Part shown: positions 45,330 through 57,174 of the stretch, piece after piece
Layout: each line of letters begins with the position of its first letter
Position numbering within the stretch: the first letter of the stretch is position 1
Assembly (NCBI RefSeq): GCF_964340395.1
Contig: NW_027554288.1
Coordinates: forward strand, 310,001-374,000
Source of the DNA: Glandiceps talaboti
Taxonomy: Eukaryota > Hemichordata > Enteropneusta > Spengelidae
Length of the DNA stretch: 64,000 nt
Reading direction: 5' to 3'
Notes under the pieces: generated by a model
What the model saw: only the letters and a program-made list of their open reading frames with translations
Databases searched by the model: none
What the model was told of the DNA's origin: nothing
Translations under genes and position numbers: made by a program

Positions 45330-47110
45330 CTGATATTTTAATTCAGTGTTTCTTGTGACCGGCGCCTGTCAGCAGACTCTGCCATTTTTTTCATCATTCC
45401 ATTGTATTTAAACCTTGTACTTGACATTTCGCAATATTTATAATTCTCAACAAAATACCTCAACATGCCTCACTTCGCTCGTACTCAAAGCAGCCCCGCG
45501 CGTAGTCCTGCTTGCATACGGAGGAATTCAGGACTCGATTCTGACAATTGTCCCTCCCCTCCGGTGTTTAGAGTCAAGTCAGTAATACAGACTCGTGCAC
45601 CCGAGGACTACCCCGCGCGGTATGATCACTGACACTGATGACATGATGAGAGAGAACCTTTTCGGATTTACATGTAAAACGGCATTACTGGGACAAGCCA
45701 TTAAAGAAGCAAGTCCACTTGTTATCAAAGAGTACCAATATTTACACATGTGATGATGGGCTCTTACATAACACAAGTAAACAGTGTAGTTCACAGCGTA
45801 AGATCATTTCTAAGGAGTGGGTCAATTGAGGCAAACCTTATCTCCGTCTTATATCAGTTGTTATCAATTTATTAGGCTATTATAAGTAACACTACAAACA
45901 GCTTTAGAGATGCAAACAACTTTTATGACACCCGTTTTCGTCAGGCAAGCCCGCGGGTTTGTTGCACTTGGACCGTTAATGGCTTGTGAATGTCATGGGG
46001 AAAGATACGCAAAACATAATGCAAAGTCTGAAGCCAAATTAAAGTTGTAATTATTTTAATTATTTTTACTTGCCAAATATTTGCATTTTGGAAAGGCAAG
46101 GCACGTTCATGTCGTTTAACTTTACATGTGAACTGTCGGCCATAACTTCAACCGCATGCCTGGCATGCCCTTCCTTACGCAAGTTGTCTGAATTCTGGTT
46201 CACTGTCACTCCAAATTGCACGACAATATAGAATTAACCACAAGTTACATGTTATCTGAAAACATCACACTTTTATAGTGGGTCTGAAGTGTGATTTTAG
46301 TGAGTACCAAGAACGTCCTGTGTTGATACTCAAGATACTTGCTGTGGAAAATCGCTCGGTCGAATGAGGTCACCTTCAGCTTCTGGTCGAATCAGGATAG
46401 AGTATGCAAATGAGGATGTTGCGGACTGGCTGATTATGTAGAAGGGTGCAGAATTGGATTTGAAGTTTACAACCCTGTTTCGAACAAACGCTTGTCATTT
46501 GGGCACCCAATGCGTAGAATTATGACTTTAGCACATATTACATTGCTTGTTTGACGTCAATAGTGTCTTTTGAAAAGTGGCAGTTTACTTAAAGTCTCGT
46601 CGACTGATTTCCAATATGGCGTCGGTCATTATGCGGTCATTATGCTCATTAACACATTCATTTTTTTTTCAAATTACAAAAAAAAAATCATAAAAAATAA
46701 AAATGAGGATGTGCTGACTTGAAATTAACAAATCTGAGTAAGCTACCCCCTGTGCATCAACACGCCAGATATCAAAGCAATCTAATAAGAGGTTTTCAAG
46801 GAGTTGATGAAAATGACATTTTATGAAAAAAAATCATAAAAAATTGAAAATGGCACAGATCAACTTGGCATGAACAAATCTGAATAGCCTCCCCCAGGGA
46901 ACATGCACACCAAATACCTAAGAATACTGACTGTCACTTCCGGAGAAAATAATGAAAATATAAAAGTTTGACGGACACCTATGATTCACTCTACTCTCTA
47001 TACCTCAATACCCACCTATACCTAAAGCTACGCTTTCAGCTTTCGCTGACAGCGGAGCTAAAAAGGAAAATTGTCCTCACCCAATATCATTGGCATTTCT
47101 CAATTGAAAT
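45330..47110. other. Intron-like or intergenic DNA with a duplicated segment
   Basis: Two diverged copies of a segment of about 150 bp lie at about 46,670-46,960 (shared AAATCATAAAAAAT, ACAAATCTGA and CCCCC phrases). A + strand frame near 45,621-45,752 (ending GFTCKTALLGQAIKEA and following residues) looks faintly coding but matches nothing I know. Confidence 0.4.
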
Positions 47111-47112
47111 TG

Positions 47113-47114
<2 letters not shown>

Positions 47115-47164
<50 letters not shown>
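47115..47164. repeat. (CA)n microsatellite
   Basis: About 50 bases of CA dinucleotide. Confidence 0.97.
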
Positions 47165-47166
<2 letters not shown>

Positions 47167-47284
47167 TGTTTCTATGATACATACCGGTATAACACTGAAC
47201 TGAAGTTCATCATATTTATTCAGAATGTAATGAAATGTTACACACATGGCACAATCAAAAGAGGTAAACTATCCTTCCCTTGTG

Positions 47285-48593
47285 TACCTAGTGACAATAT
47301 ACACATTAAAATTTCTCCCTATGGTCACTTTCACCATAAGGGGAAATATACATACACATGTACCTAGTGAAAATATACACATTAATATTTCTCCCTATGG
47401 TCATTTAAACCATAAGGGGAAATATACATACACATGTACCTAGTGAAAATATACACATCAATATTTCTCCCTATGGTCACTTTCACCATAAGGGGAAATA
47501 TACATACACATGTACCTAGTGAAAATATACACATTAATATTTCTCCCTATGGTCACTTTCACCATAAGGGGAAATATACATACACATGTACCTAGTGAAA
47601 ATATACACATTAATATTTCTCCCTATGGTCATTTAAACCATAAGGGGAAATATACATATACATGTACCTAGTGACAATATACACATTAAAATTTCTCCCT
47701 ATGGTCACTTGTACTATAAGGGGAAATATACATGTACCTAGTGACAATATACACATTTTAATATTTCTCCCTATGGTCATTTTAACCAAAAGGGGAAATA
47801 TACATATACATGTACCTAGTGAAAATATACACATTAATATTTCTCCCTATGGTCATTTAAACCATAAGGGGAAATATACATATACATGTACCTAGTGACA
47901 ATATACACATTAAAATTTCTCCCTATGGTCACTTTCACTATAAGGGGAAATATACATATACATGTACCTAGTGAAAATATACACATTAATATTTCTCCCT
48001 ATGGTCATTTAAACCATAAGGGGAAATATACATATACATGTACCTAGTGAAAATATACACATTAAAATTTCTCCCTATGGTCACTTGTACTATAAGGGGA
48101 AATATACATGTACCTAGTGAAAATATACACATTAATATTTCTCCCTATGGTCATTTAAACCATAAGGGGAAATATACATATACATGTACCTAGTGAAAAT
48201 ATACACATTAATATTTCTCCTTATGGTCATTTAAACCATAAGGGGAAATATACATACACATGTACCTAGTGAAAATATACACATTAATATTTCCCCCTAT
48301 GGTCATTTAAACCATAAGGGGAAATATACATATACATGTACCTAGTGAAAATATACACATTAATATTTCTCCCTATGGTCATTTAAACCATAAGGGGAAA
48401 TATACATATACATGTACCTAGTGAAAATATACACATTAATATTTCTCCCTATGGTCATTTAAACCATAAGGGGAAATATACATATACATGTACCTAGTGA
48501 AAATATACACATTAATATTTCTCCCTATGGTCACTTTCACTATAAGGGGAAATATACATATACATGTACCTAGTGAAAATATACACATTAAAA
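47285..48593. repeat. 76-bp hairpin satellite, main array
   Basis: About 17 units, with TACCTAGTG at 47285 and then every 76 bases (two units are 70 and one is 78). Each unit holds an inverted repeat, ATATTTCTCCCTATGGT facing ACCATAAGGGGAAATAT, with two mismatches in 17. Loop variants (CATTTAA, CACTTTC, CACTTGT) keep the stem paired, including a G-T wobble. Confidence 0.95.
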
Positions 48594-48683
48594 GTTCACA
48601 GCAAGGTCAAAATGGCAGCTTCGAACGATGTCGTCTGCCAACCTCAAGAGAAGAGAGCAAGATTTTCATGAGGTATATTATAA

Positions 48684-48875
48684 AACACATATTGCCTGGC
48701 CTATATTTGGCCTATAGCACCCGTTTATTACCCCCTCGTGACTGTGAGTTACCAGAATTACATGCTATTTCCTGAGGCCGAAGGCCGAGGGAAATAGCAT
48801 GTGATTCTGGTAACTCACAGTCCCCCGGGTGTAATAAACAGGTGCTATAGCCCTCATGGCCAGGCAATATGTGTT
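48684..48875. mobile_element. MITE, nearly all inverted repeat, nested in the satellite
   Basis: Starts AACACATATTGCCTGGCC and ends with its reverse complement. The arms of about 90 bases (including GACTGTGAGTTACCAGAAT and CATGCTATTTCC) almost meet at GGCCGAAGGCC. Satellite units resume at about 48,884. Neighbouring 48,594-48,683 belongs to neither repeat. Confidence 0.85.
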
Positions 48876-48883
48876 CAATATAC

Positions 48884-49120
48884 ATATACCTAGTGACAAT
48901 ATCCACATTAATATTTCCCTCTATGGTCACTTTCACCATAAGGGGAAATGATACATACATGTATACCTAGTGACAATATACACATTAAAATTTCTCCCTA
49001 AGGTCACTTTTACTATAAGGATAAATATACATATACCTAGCGACAACATATACATATAAATTTCCTCCTATGGTCACATTTCCTGACTTGAGTTTGTGCT
49101 CATTGATTGCCAAAAGTTTT
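48884..49120. repeat. 76-bp satellite, diverged right end
   Basis: Three eroded units, then the boundary sequence TTTCCTGACTTGAGTTTGTG followed by CTCATTGATTGCCAAAA. The same boundary occurs inverted at about 53,762-53,810. Confidence 0.8.
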
Positions 49121-49266
49121 CACTCGTCACTATATTGGGAATAGAAATGATATGTTTATGGCAACTTAAACCTTTTTCTGCTATCAGAGGTAGTATATTA
49201 CTCGATAGTGAGATATTTTCGGCTACCATTAATTTTGCTATTTAGGATACAGGAGATTGCACCAAC

Positions 49267-49463
49267 CTGCTTTTGCTCCCATGGCAAATTCTTCACACCA
49301 TAATCACAGAGAATTTCTTCTCCTTCTTCAATATCTTTAATTGTGAAGAGGCAAAGCACTGGTGATCCATCCAATTTAAGTAATTTCATTTTGGAATTTG
49401 GTACCCCATGATTTACCAAACGCCCCATACATGAGTTTGGTTCTTCTAGCTGTAGCATCGATA
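49267..49463 (-). CDS. SET-domain methyltransferase exon (KMT5A-like)
   Basis: 197-base exon between acceptor TTCTTTTTTACAG (AG at 49464-49465) and a GT donor (49265-49266) after AAAGCAG. It encodes the C-terminal half of a SET domain: MGRLVNHGVPNSKMKLL, LDGSPVLCLFTIKDIEEGEE, then ILCDYGVKNLPWEQKQ. RxVNH and DYG are the SET motifs for cofactor binding and the catalytic Tyr; NHG replaces the usual NHS. The pattern NSKMK...CLF..KDI..GEE...DYG..PW resembles KMT5A-like lysine methyltransferases that are expanded in some invertebrates. The exon enters in phase 1 and leaves in phase 0. A LINE fragment starts about 35 bases upstream of the acceptor. Confidence 0.8.
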
Positions 49464-49497
49464 CTGTAAAAAAGAACACATATATCAGATTCTCATC

Positions 49498-49755
49498 TTG
49501 CAACATGGTTTTTGTCAAGGGAAGTCATGTCTTACTAACTTACTCAAATTTCTGGATGAAACGACACAATATGTAGATGTTATATACTTAGACTTTGCAA
49601 AGGCTTTCAACAAAGTATCCCATGTCAGATTAATTAACAAAATGGAAAACCATGGTATAACTGGTCCTGTCCTTCAGTTGGTCAAGGCATGGCTAACTGA
49701 TCGTCAGCGAGTTGTCATAAATGGAACTTCATCAGCATGGAAAGCAGTCATAAGG
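49498..49755 (+). pseudogene. LINE reverse transcriptase fragment (CR1/Jockey type)
   Basis: Encodes QHGFCQGKSCLTNLLKFLD, YLDFAKAFNKVSHVRLI and AWLTDRQRVVINGTSSAW, the first RT motifs of CR1/Jockey-type LINEs. It ends before the GVPQGS and YADD motifs and runs into a G-rich tract (49,780-49,820). It lies in the intron just upstream of the SET exon, in the opposite orientation. Confidence 0.75.
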
Positions 49756-49970
49756 GACTGGTCAGTTTCTTCAGCCTGGGGGGGGGGGAGGGGGTGGATT
49801 GGGAGGGGGGTCGGTCACCCTGTTTTTGACTTGTTATACAATGGCGTACCATGTATAGCTTTGTCTGAAATGTGGTACATGTAAATATTTGTTCTTCTCC
49901 CTGTTTCTTACATAAATTCTTTAATATTAATTATTAGTTCAAGCATAACTATAAATATACATATACATGT

Positions 49971-50446
49971 ATTACCTGGAACTCTTTACCAAGTCACCTA
50001 AAAATTAACATGTCCAGGCAACAGTTCAAAAATGAACTAAGAAATTATATTTTAAATTCTACACACCAACCTTAATTTATACTCTTTGGCGTTTTTACAA
50101 CATTTCTGGTTTTTGCTTTATTTCTTCTCGTGTGTGTGTATGCGTATGTATGTATGTGCGTGCGTGTGTGTGTGTGTATGAGTGTGCGTGAATGCGTGCT
50201 GTGTTTATTTTTGACTTAATTTTCTTCGTTGCGTCCATTTATGAATTTGAATTAATCTAAAATTGAATGTACGGGCCATGAACACGACTAGTTCTGCTGA
50301 ACTATTTTCATGGTCCCCATTAGATAACACATGTATATTTCCTTTTGTCCAATTTGTTTGAAAGTGTAATGTATTATTTATTTATTTATTTATTGTTTTG
50401 TTTTTTTTGTTATCTGATGAAATAAATTTCAATTCAATTCAAAAAA
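49971..50446 (+). pseudogene. LINE ORF2 C-terminus and 3'UTR
   Basis: Reads ITWNSLPSHLKINMSRQQF, then a short tail ending THQP with TAA at 50073-50075, the classic end of CR1/Jockey ORF2. A 3'UTR with a TG-rich stretch (50,130-50,185) ends in AAATAAATTTCAATTCAATT. It may be the tail of the same broken copy as 49498-49755, with the middle deleted. Confidence 0.65.
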
Positions 50447-50570
50447 CCTAGCTACCACACTAGTTACAGAACATGTCAAATTGAACTTGAAGGTTTCGTA
50501 ATGACCGATAATCTTCATAGATAGTTTATAAAAGAAGTTATTAGTTAATCTAAAATGTTCCCTACTCATC

Positions 50571-50717
50571 ACTATGAACTTGTCAGAAGCACAGTCGCTT
50601 GTAAACTGTTATTCCTTTCCTAAATGGTGTTATTCTTGTCTATGACGGTCCTAATACAGAACAATGACATTATTATAGGGATTGGCGATATTCTTATAAA
50701 ATTGGTAGCGATGTCAT
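50571..50717 (-). repeat. 140-bp dispersed repeat, single inverted copy
   Basis: Reverse complement of the units at 58,112-58,395 (shared GACGGTCCTAATACAGAACA, ATTCTTATAAAAT and GGTAGCGATGTCA). Confidence 0.85.
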
Positions 50718-50719
50718 AA

Positions 50720-51655
50720 ATACAACACAAGTTGGGAAACCAAGCTTGGCCAAGCCATTACCAAAACGGTGACATCCGATTTTCATCGATCCAAAAGTAT
50801 TGCCAAAACACCAAATGTAACCAAAACATAACCACCCATGCCACACTTGCATATCACTGGACCAACCTGATCACTAATGTGCAACAACATCGATCTAAAA
50901 TACGTTTACGATCGCGTTTCCGAAACAATACCCTCATAGTTGAAAAATACCGCGGAATCAGGTTGACCTGTCATGTTAATGAGGTGGTGCAACGTCACTA
51001 CGTTAATATAGCATGATATATTCATTCATGATGAAGAGAACTATGGCTAAACATGTCTTACAGTGCGGTTTTTTTGACGTGGGAGCGTGATATGGTAACT
51101 GTACTGTAATCAATAATGTGTCATCCACTATGTACCCGTGTTTGGCATGATGCAGTATTTTTCCAGACACAACAATGGCAACAAAAATGTGACATTTCTA
51201 AGTTTATACGTTGATTACAACATGACAGGACATACATTATCATATGCATCAAATTGAAAGCAATCAGACTACGCATTTTTTTTATTCATTACACATATAC
51301 TCTTAATAAGCTACATTTCCAAACATTTGCAATGTCCCATATTTGTTCAATAACCACCATCTCCAATCCACCACAACAAAACACAAGAAAGACTACAAAA
51401 ATAAGACATCTTTGATAGCAAGAGAGGGAGTGCCCCCTTCTCTTCAGTATCGACCTGAGAGGATGTCAGTAGAAGCTCCAGGGGTATTTTCCCTGAGGTT
51501 TCAGAGGTAATTTAATGAAGTATTATGTAAAGAAAATCAGTTTCTTTAATTTTCTATATACCTTTTTTGAAAGCTGTATTTTTTTCCATGTAGCCTCCCA
51601 AAAGATGGTGTTTGTGAATGCAGCATTACCAATAAAGATAAATATGTTTATTGTG
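50720..51655. other. Intron-like DNA; one doubtful exon
   Basis: Mostly unremarkable. At 51,420-51,508 a short stretch has an open frame on the + strand (REGVPPSLQYRPERMS) between an AG and GTAATT, but the - strand is also open there. I cannot decide which, if either, is coding. Confidence 0.3.
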
Positions 51656-51656
51656 T

Positions 51657-53655
51657 TAATGTATTATTATTATTTATTTATAAACGGCAATGCATCCATT
51701 AAATGGCTTTTCATGCAAATGCAAGATAAACAAATACAATACAGATTTAAAATACAAATATACATAACAGACACAAATTTAAGCACTGTACAATAATGAC
51801 CATCTTGAGGAAAGAGTACAAAGGGCATTAAATTTACGAACTATTTGCAGCGATGGATGCCCTGTATCTGAAGGAACGAGAGTGGGCTTTCGGAATGTGG
51901 AATTTGGTCCTTGTATTGTATTGATGAAACGTATCATTGGTTGAAATAAGTTCAGAAAGGTACGATGGTACTTTGTTAATAATACATTTTTTGACAAGTT
52001 TATTGAAGTTGTGGTTATGTCGCTCTTGAATGGTTGGCCAATCAAGTCTAAGTCTGGCGGTAGTGACATGTTCAGACTTCTTTAGCCCACATTGGATGCG
52101 GACAGCGAAATTGATTATACGTTGCAAGCTGCATTTTAATGTGATACTACAGTTTGAATAAACAGTGTCACAGTAGTCCAGGAGTGAGAAAACTGTAGCT
52201 GTGATGATATTCTTGCGAATTTTTTCAGGAATACAACGTCTTGCTCTAGCCAGGGTAATAAGTCGATAACCACAAGCTCGACGGAGGTAGGCTATATGGT
52301 TTGACCATTTGAGTTCAGGGTCAAGTCTAAGACCCAAACAAGTCGCACTGGTGGTTGCCTGAATAACATGATCGCGAGTAGAGAGGGTTTTAATGTGATC
52401 TGGTATTTTCTGCAATTGTTGACGAGTGCCAAGTAACATGAATTGGTATTTAGAAATGTTGGGTTTGAGAGAGTTGGAGTGAAACCATGTTGTGAGATTG
52501 TTGATTTCATCGATCAACTCATCGTGTAAGGCATCTAAGTTGGAGATAGGAGCTGCTTTTAAGATGTTGATATCGTCAGCATAGCCGTACATTGGTGTAT
52601 TAGATTGGAGCCAGAGTGGAAGGTCGTTGATATAGAGGGAGAATAGAAGTGGGCCGCAGACGCTTCCTTGAGGTACCCCGGTTTTAACAGGAATGTGATT
52701 TGAAGTGTAAGAATCAAGTTTAACACATTGAGTGCGATCAGTCAGGTAGTTTTTAAACCATGATATGGTAGTGGGGTGGATGTTATAGCGTTGAAGTTTT
52801 TGAAGAAGAATAGCATGATTCACAGAGTCAAATGCTTTTGATAAATCCAGCATTAGAAGACACGAGATTTTCTTACATGTTGACAAGAATGTCATCAGTT
52901 ACACGTTGCAACAGGGTTGCTGTAGAATGTTTTGGTCGAAAACCTGAGAAGGTTGAGTGAAGAACATTATTTCTTTCGAAAAAGGAGCTAAGTTGCTTGC
53001 AGACTAGACGTTCCATGACTTTTGATAAGGTGGGCAGTAATGAGATGGGACGATAGTTACAAATGTCTTGTTTGTCTTTCTTACCCTTCTTGAAGATGGG
53101 GACAATTGTAGCCTTTTTCCACTGTGTGGGCATAATGCCTTGGGTTATGGACATATTGAAAATACGAGTTAATGACGGAACAATCGCTGGCATAGAAAGT
53201 TTGATCAGGCGCGAGTCAATGTCATCAGTGGAAGATGATTTATTTGATGGCAGTGAGGATAATTCCGAATTTACATCCTCTTCAGAGACAGTCGAAAGTT
53301 GGAATTGAGAGCCAGGTGTTGGTATGTGATCTATCAAGGGGTCTGTCGGTTGAAGTTCATCCTGAACAAGCACACCAACATTAGCAAAGTAGTTGTTAAA
53401 GTTATTTGCGAGAGGGATGGCATTGTCGTGGACAGGGAGAGTCTTATCTGATGGTTTAAGAAGTTCATTCACCTTCTTCCAAACTTTGTGGCTATTGTTA
53501 ATATTTTCAGATAGCAGTTCTTTGTAATAACGGCATTTGGCAAACTCAATCTCCTTCTTTACAAGGTTACGAAGTTTTATATATTCGCACCAGTAAACAT
53601 GAAGACGAGTGCGGTGGTGCATTTTACGAACCCAGTCGCGAAATCGCATTTTTTT
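51657..53655 (-). pseudogene. 5'-truncated CR1/L2-type LINE, frameshifted
   Basis: Two overlapping - strand frames make one RT. The first (53649-52873) has RRNLVKKEIEFAK-like upstream sequence, then SSTDDIDSRLIKLS, NYRPISLLPTLSKVMERL and FSGFRPKHSTATLLQ. The second (52895-51834) has LLMLDLSKAFDSVNH, GVPQGSVCGPLLFSLYINDL, YADD and the C-terminal region. A one-base indel at about 52,873-52,880 separates them. The endonuclease is missing, so the copy is truncated at about 53,655. The 3' end is an (AAT)-type tail at about 51,657-51,680. It sits in the proposed intron of the SET gene, in the same orientation. Confidence 0.85.
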
Positions 53656-53761
53656 CTAGTAGCAGAGATAAATTGTGTTAGAATTCATAGTGGTTACTAG
53701 TTGATGCAGCATTATAGAAACTTCTTTCATCTTTCCTTTCTTTTTCCTAACATTTTATCCA

Positions 53762-53850
53762 TTTTTGGCAATCAATGAGCACAAACTCAAGTCAGGAAAT
53801 GTGACCATGGGGGAAATTCATATGTATATATTTTCACTAGGTATATGTAC
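53762..53850 (-). repeat. 76-bp satellite boundary, inverted copy
   Basis: Contains CAATCAATGAGCACAAACTC and AGGAAATGTGACCATGGGGG then AAATTC, the reverse complement of the array boundary at about 49,060-49,115, followed by TTTTCACTAGGTATATGTAC. Confidence 0.8.
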
Positions 53851-53922
53851 AACTATGGAATGTAGAGAGTTGCGGTTGCTTGCATGAAGTGAGCTTCAAG
53901 CAAGGACAATTTAGGTAAAGAC

Positions 53923-54100
53923 CAATCTGATTAAAATCCGATGTGGTGAAAGTGGCTAGATGTCCTTATTTACCTCTATTCATTGTGTTGTGACTTTGTT
54001 TTGTTCGCAGTGATTGAACAAAACAAACGTCACAACACGATGAATAGAGGTAAATAAGGACATCTAGCCGCTTTCACCACATCGGATTTTAATCAGATTG
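53923..54100. repeat. 178-bp near-perfect palindrome
   Basis: Arms of 72 bases with two mismatches (CAATCTGATTAAAATCCGAT outermost), then inner arms TTTGTTTTGTTC and GAACAAAACAAA around a 9-base centre. Probably a fold-back element. The flank to the right (TTTCGACCAGAATTGAAGTC) resembles Penelope-type LTR sequence only weakly. Confidence 0.9.
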
Positions 54101-54579
54101 ACCACACACGTTTGTACAGTCACACAATGTTTCGACCAGAATTGAAGTCATCTTCTTGCTAATCAGAGGATGTATGATCATAGCAAAGATGTCAGAATTA
54201 CATGTACCAAGCGAAGACAACAGTACTTGATTTGGTATAGCATGTTTACAGGAGGCATCGTCTACCCTTGCAAGTCGATGGGAAAGCCAAAGTCAATTAT
54301 TTACATGTCAGACAAACAGTTGAGTTTTAAATAATGATAAATCGATCACATGTCGAGTATTTTTTTTCAACTCTCCCAACTTTTGAGCGTAAATTTACAT
54401 GAACTATTTTTCGAGGGATGACTTCATTTTGTAAAAGTAGTGCTACTTGTGCACCTGTTGGATAACAAAATAAATCATTCGAAGTACATGAATAGATACA
54501 ATAATAAAACCATTTCAATACTGATTTCAGTGATCAACAAATAACATGTTGTATGTAGCTTGAATTATAATAAGATGAA

Positions 54580-54613
<34 letters not shown>

Positions 54614-54850
54614 AAATTGTATCTAATATTATACTTCATAATGGTATGAGCCTCTGGTATGAGCCACACTGCCCCAGTTGATCATTATCACATGCAGTGT
54701 TCTAATCAGTAAACAGAGTCGTTGGATGTTGGATCCCATGGCGTTTATACTTTGAAAAGTTACCGACACTGATTATATTGTTTGTCTTTGCTTGAAACTT
54801 GTCTCATTCTTCATTGCCACAAGCAAGCAACCTCAACGCTGTTATTTCCA
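54101..54850. other. Intron-like DNA with a possible exon and a (GTT)n tract
   Basis: (GTT)n occurs at about 54,582-54,608. A - strand acceptor TGTTATCCAACAG precedes a phase-1 open stretch from 54454 (AQVALLLQNEVIPRKIVH), which could be another exon of the SET gene; its donor is unclear. Confidence 0.35.
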
Positions 54851-54851
54851 G

Positions 54852-55045
54852 AGTATATTTCTCCTTATAGTACAAGTGACCATAGGGAGAAATTTTAATG
54901 TGTACATGTATATTGTCACTAGGTATAATATGTATATTTCCCCTTACAGTGAAAGTGACCATAGGGAGAAATTTTAATGTGTATATTGTCACTAGATATA
55001 TGTATATTTCCCCTTATAGCAAAAGTGACCATAGGGAGAAATTCT
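54852..55045 (-). repeat. 76-bp satellite, inverted short array
   Basis: About 2.5 units in reverse orientation to the main array: three copies of GTGACCATAGGGAGAAATT, with TTGTCACTAG between them. Confidence 0.85.
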
Positions 55046-55309
55046 TTTGACAAACCATAGGAATTATTCACAAAAGAGTATTGCAGCCTGCCAGCTGAAA
55101 ATGCAAGACTATCTGCTGACTGGATCTATCTGATGTCAGCACACCATGATTTTTGTTTTCTTAATACTTTGCTGTGTACCAAAAATTATTTTAACATGAC
55201 CCTTCCCCCATTCTCCATTTGTAAAAAGTAACCCTCCTCTTTGTCCTATTTTGTAAAACATGACAAATGCATATACTGAAGGTTAACCAATCTTCCCATT
55301 ATATGTATA

Positions 55310-55365
55310 CATACAAATTAAAAGATTTTGACTCTGTATTAGAAAGCAATATTTGTACATGTAAA
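55310..55365. repeat. 56-bp target-site duplication, left copy
   Basis: Matches 57175-57230 with two mismatches in 56 (begins CATACAAATTAAAAG, ends TTTGTACATGTAAA). It flanks the LINE at 55366-57174. Confidence 0.9.
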
Positions 55366-57174
55366 TTTACCTCCCATTATTGGCAAGATATTTTGTTCCA
55401 TTTTATATAAGAGACAGGATTTATGGTTAAATGAAAACGGTCCTATCATCGAACTACAATCAGCCTTTAAGAAATAGCGAAGAGCAATAGATAATATATT
55501 TATTCTTAATACTATTATTACAGATTATTTAGCTAAACCCAAAGGAAGAATGTTTTGTGCGTAAGTCGATTTTGAAAAAGCCTTTGATAGGGTACAACAC
55601 TATCTACTCTTCTATAAGTTATTCAAATCTGGTATGAAGGGAAATTACTTTCGTACTTTAATGTCAATGTATAGCAATGTTCAAGCTTGTGTTCGAACAC
55701 CTCATGGTTTGACTAACTTCTTTCATTGTAATTGTGGCTTAAACAGGGGTCTGTTATATCCCCACTTTTATTTTGCTTTTTTGTAAATGACATCGAAAGA
55801 GAACTACAAACCGAAAAATCTGCCGGAGTCTATATTGCTGGCCTAAATTTGTGGCTATTACTATTTGTAGACGATCTGGTCTTAATGAGTGATACCGTCG
55901 TTGGGCTGCAAAGATTATTAAATAAATTGTCCATGTATTGTAAACGTTGGCTCCTAAATGTAAATCATGCCAAAACTAAAATTATTGTATTTAACAAGGT
56001 GGGATAATTAAGAAAACTGAGAAATGGTTCTTAGATGGGCACAAACTTGACGTTGTCCCTTTTTATAAATACCTCGGAATCATTATGTCGAGTAGCGGCA
56101 AATGGTATTTAGCTCAGAAAACCCTTGCACTTCAAGCCAGCAAAGCTATGTTTACTGTTCAAAACCAACTGGCTAAACTTGGAGACATACCAGTCAATGC
56201 CGCGCTTAAAGTTTTTGATGGAAAAATATCACAGATACTCAACTATGCAGCAGAGATTTGGGGTTTTCATAAAGAAACTGACATTGAACGTGTCCATAGT
56301 AAATTTCTACGTTACATATTGGGTTTAAATCGACATACGCCAAACTGTGCTTCCCTTCCTGAAACCGGCCGTTTACAATTAATTGTTACCAGACAAATCA
56401 AAATAATCAAGTATTGGTTTAAGTTGTTAAATTTGAAACCAGACCGCATCCTGTCTCTATGCTATAAGTATCAGTACGGAACGGCTGAAAATGATGTAAA
56501 TTGTTGGGCCCTTGACGTCAAACACTTGTTATGTTGTTTTGGTTTTAGTGAAGTATGGCAGACACAGGGTGTTGGAAATGAAAATAGTTTTATCAATATA
56601 TTCAAGGACAGGTGCAAGGATATCAATAGTCAACTAATACACAGTGAAACGTTAGAAACCTCTAAACTAGACATGTATTGTAATTTCAAATCTTTATTGA
56701 CCTATCATATGAGATTTACCTAGACGTAGTGGACAAAAAAGTGTTCCGCTATGCACTCTGTCGCCTTCGTACGTCATCTCATCAGCTACAAATTGAAAAC
56801 TGTAGATGGGAAAGAACAAAACCCCCTAGAAGTGATCGAGTGTGTCCTTTCTGTCAAAATGGAACAATTGAAGATGAATATCATTTTTGTCTGGTCTGTC
56901 CTACATATGATGACATACGAAGGAAGTACATTCCAGATTATTTCTTCGACCCACCTGCTCTACAAAATGTATTTAAGTTCTTAATACTATTATCAACAAA
57001 ACATGAACATTTAATTAGACAACTCTCATGTTATGTTCACTTTGCTTTTCAGAAAAGAGCTGAAATGATTGAAAAATCTGGATGACGGTAAACAACTGTA
57101 CAACTTTTGGTTTATAAAGTTTTGTACATAAAGGCCGGTGGCCTAATATTATACGAATAAAACATTTATTCATT
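55366..57174 (+). pseudogene. 5'-truncated LINE with RT and C-terminal CCHC, broken
   Basis: Starts inside the RT (PIIELQSAFKK, stop, RRAIDNIFIL), then KGRMFCA, stop, VDFEKAFDRVQH, a frameshift before GSVISPLLFCFFVND, and FVDDLVLMSD in place of YADD. A further shift near 56,008 separates the thumb region (YKYLGIIMSS, AAEIWGFHKETDIERVHSKF). A stop at about 56,721 precedes the last part, which ends RVCPFCQNGTIEDEYHFCLVC, a CX2CX8HX4C knuckle. The 3' end is AATAAAACATTTATTCATTC. The clade is uncertain; the C-terminal knuckle differs from the other LINEs here. At least two stops and two frameshifts make it dead. Confidence 0.85.

Noticed and set aside
45621-45752. Short + strand frame (GFTCKTALLGQAIKEA and following)
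   Set aside because: Composition is plausible, but it is short, lacks clear splice sites and matches nothing recognised.
47071-47177. Thr-His repeat protein
   Set aside because: Translation of a CA microsatellite.
51420-51508. Possible exon REGVPPSLQYRPERMS on + strand
   Set aside because: Both strands are open with weak splice sites, so strand and coding status cannot be decided.
54120-54170. Hammerhead-ribozyme-like remnant on the - strand (CTGATTAG ... GGTCGAAAC), as in Penelope elements
   Set aside because: The CUGANGA core is broken and no good stem II can be drawn. It is at best a decayed relic.
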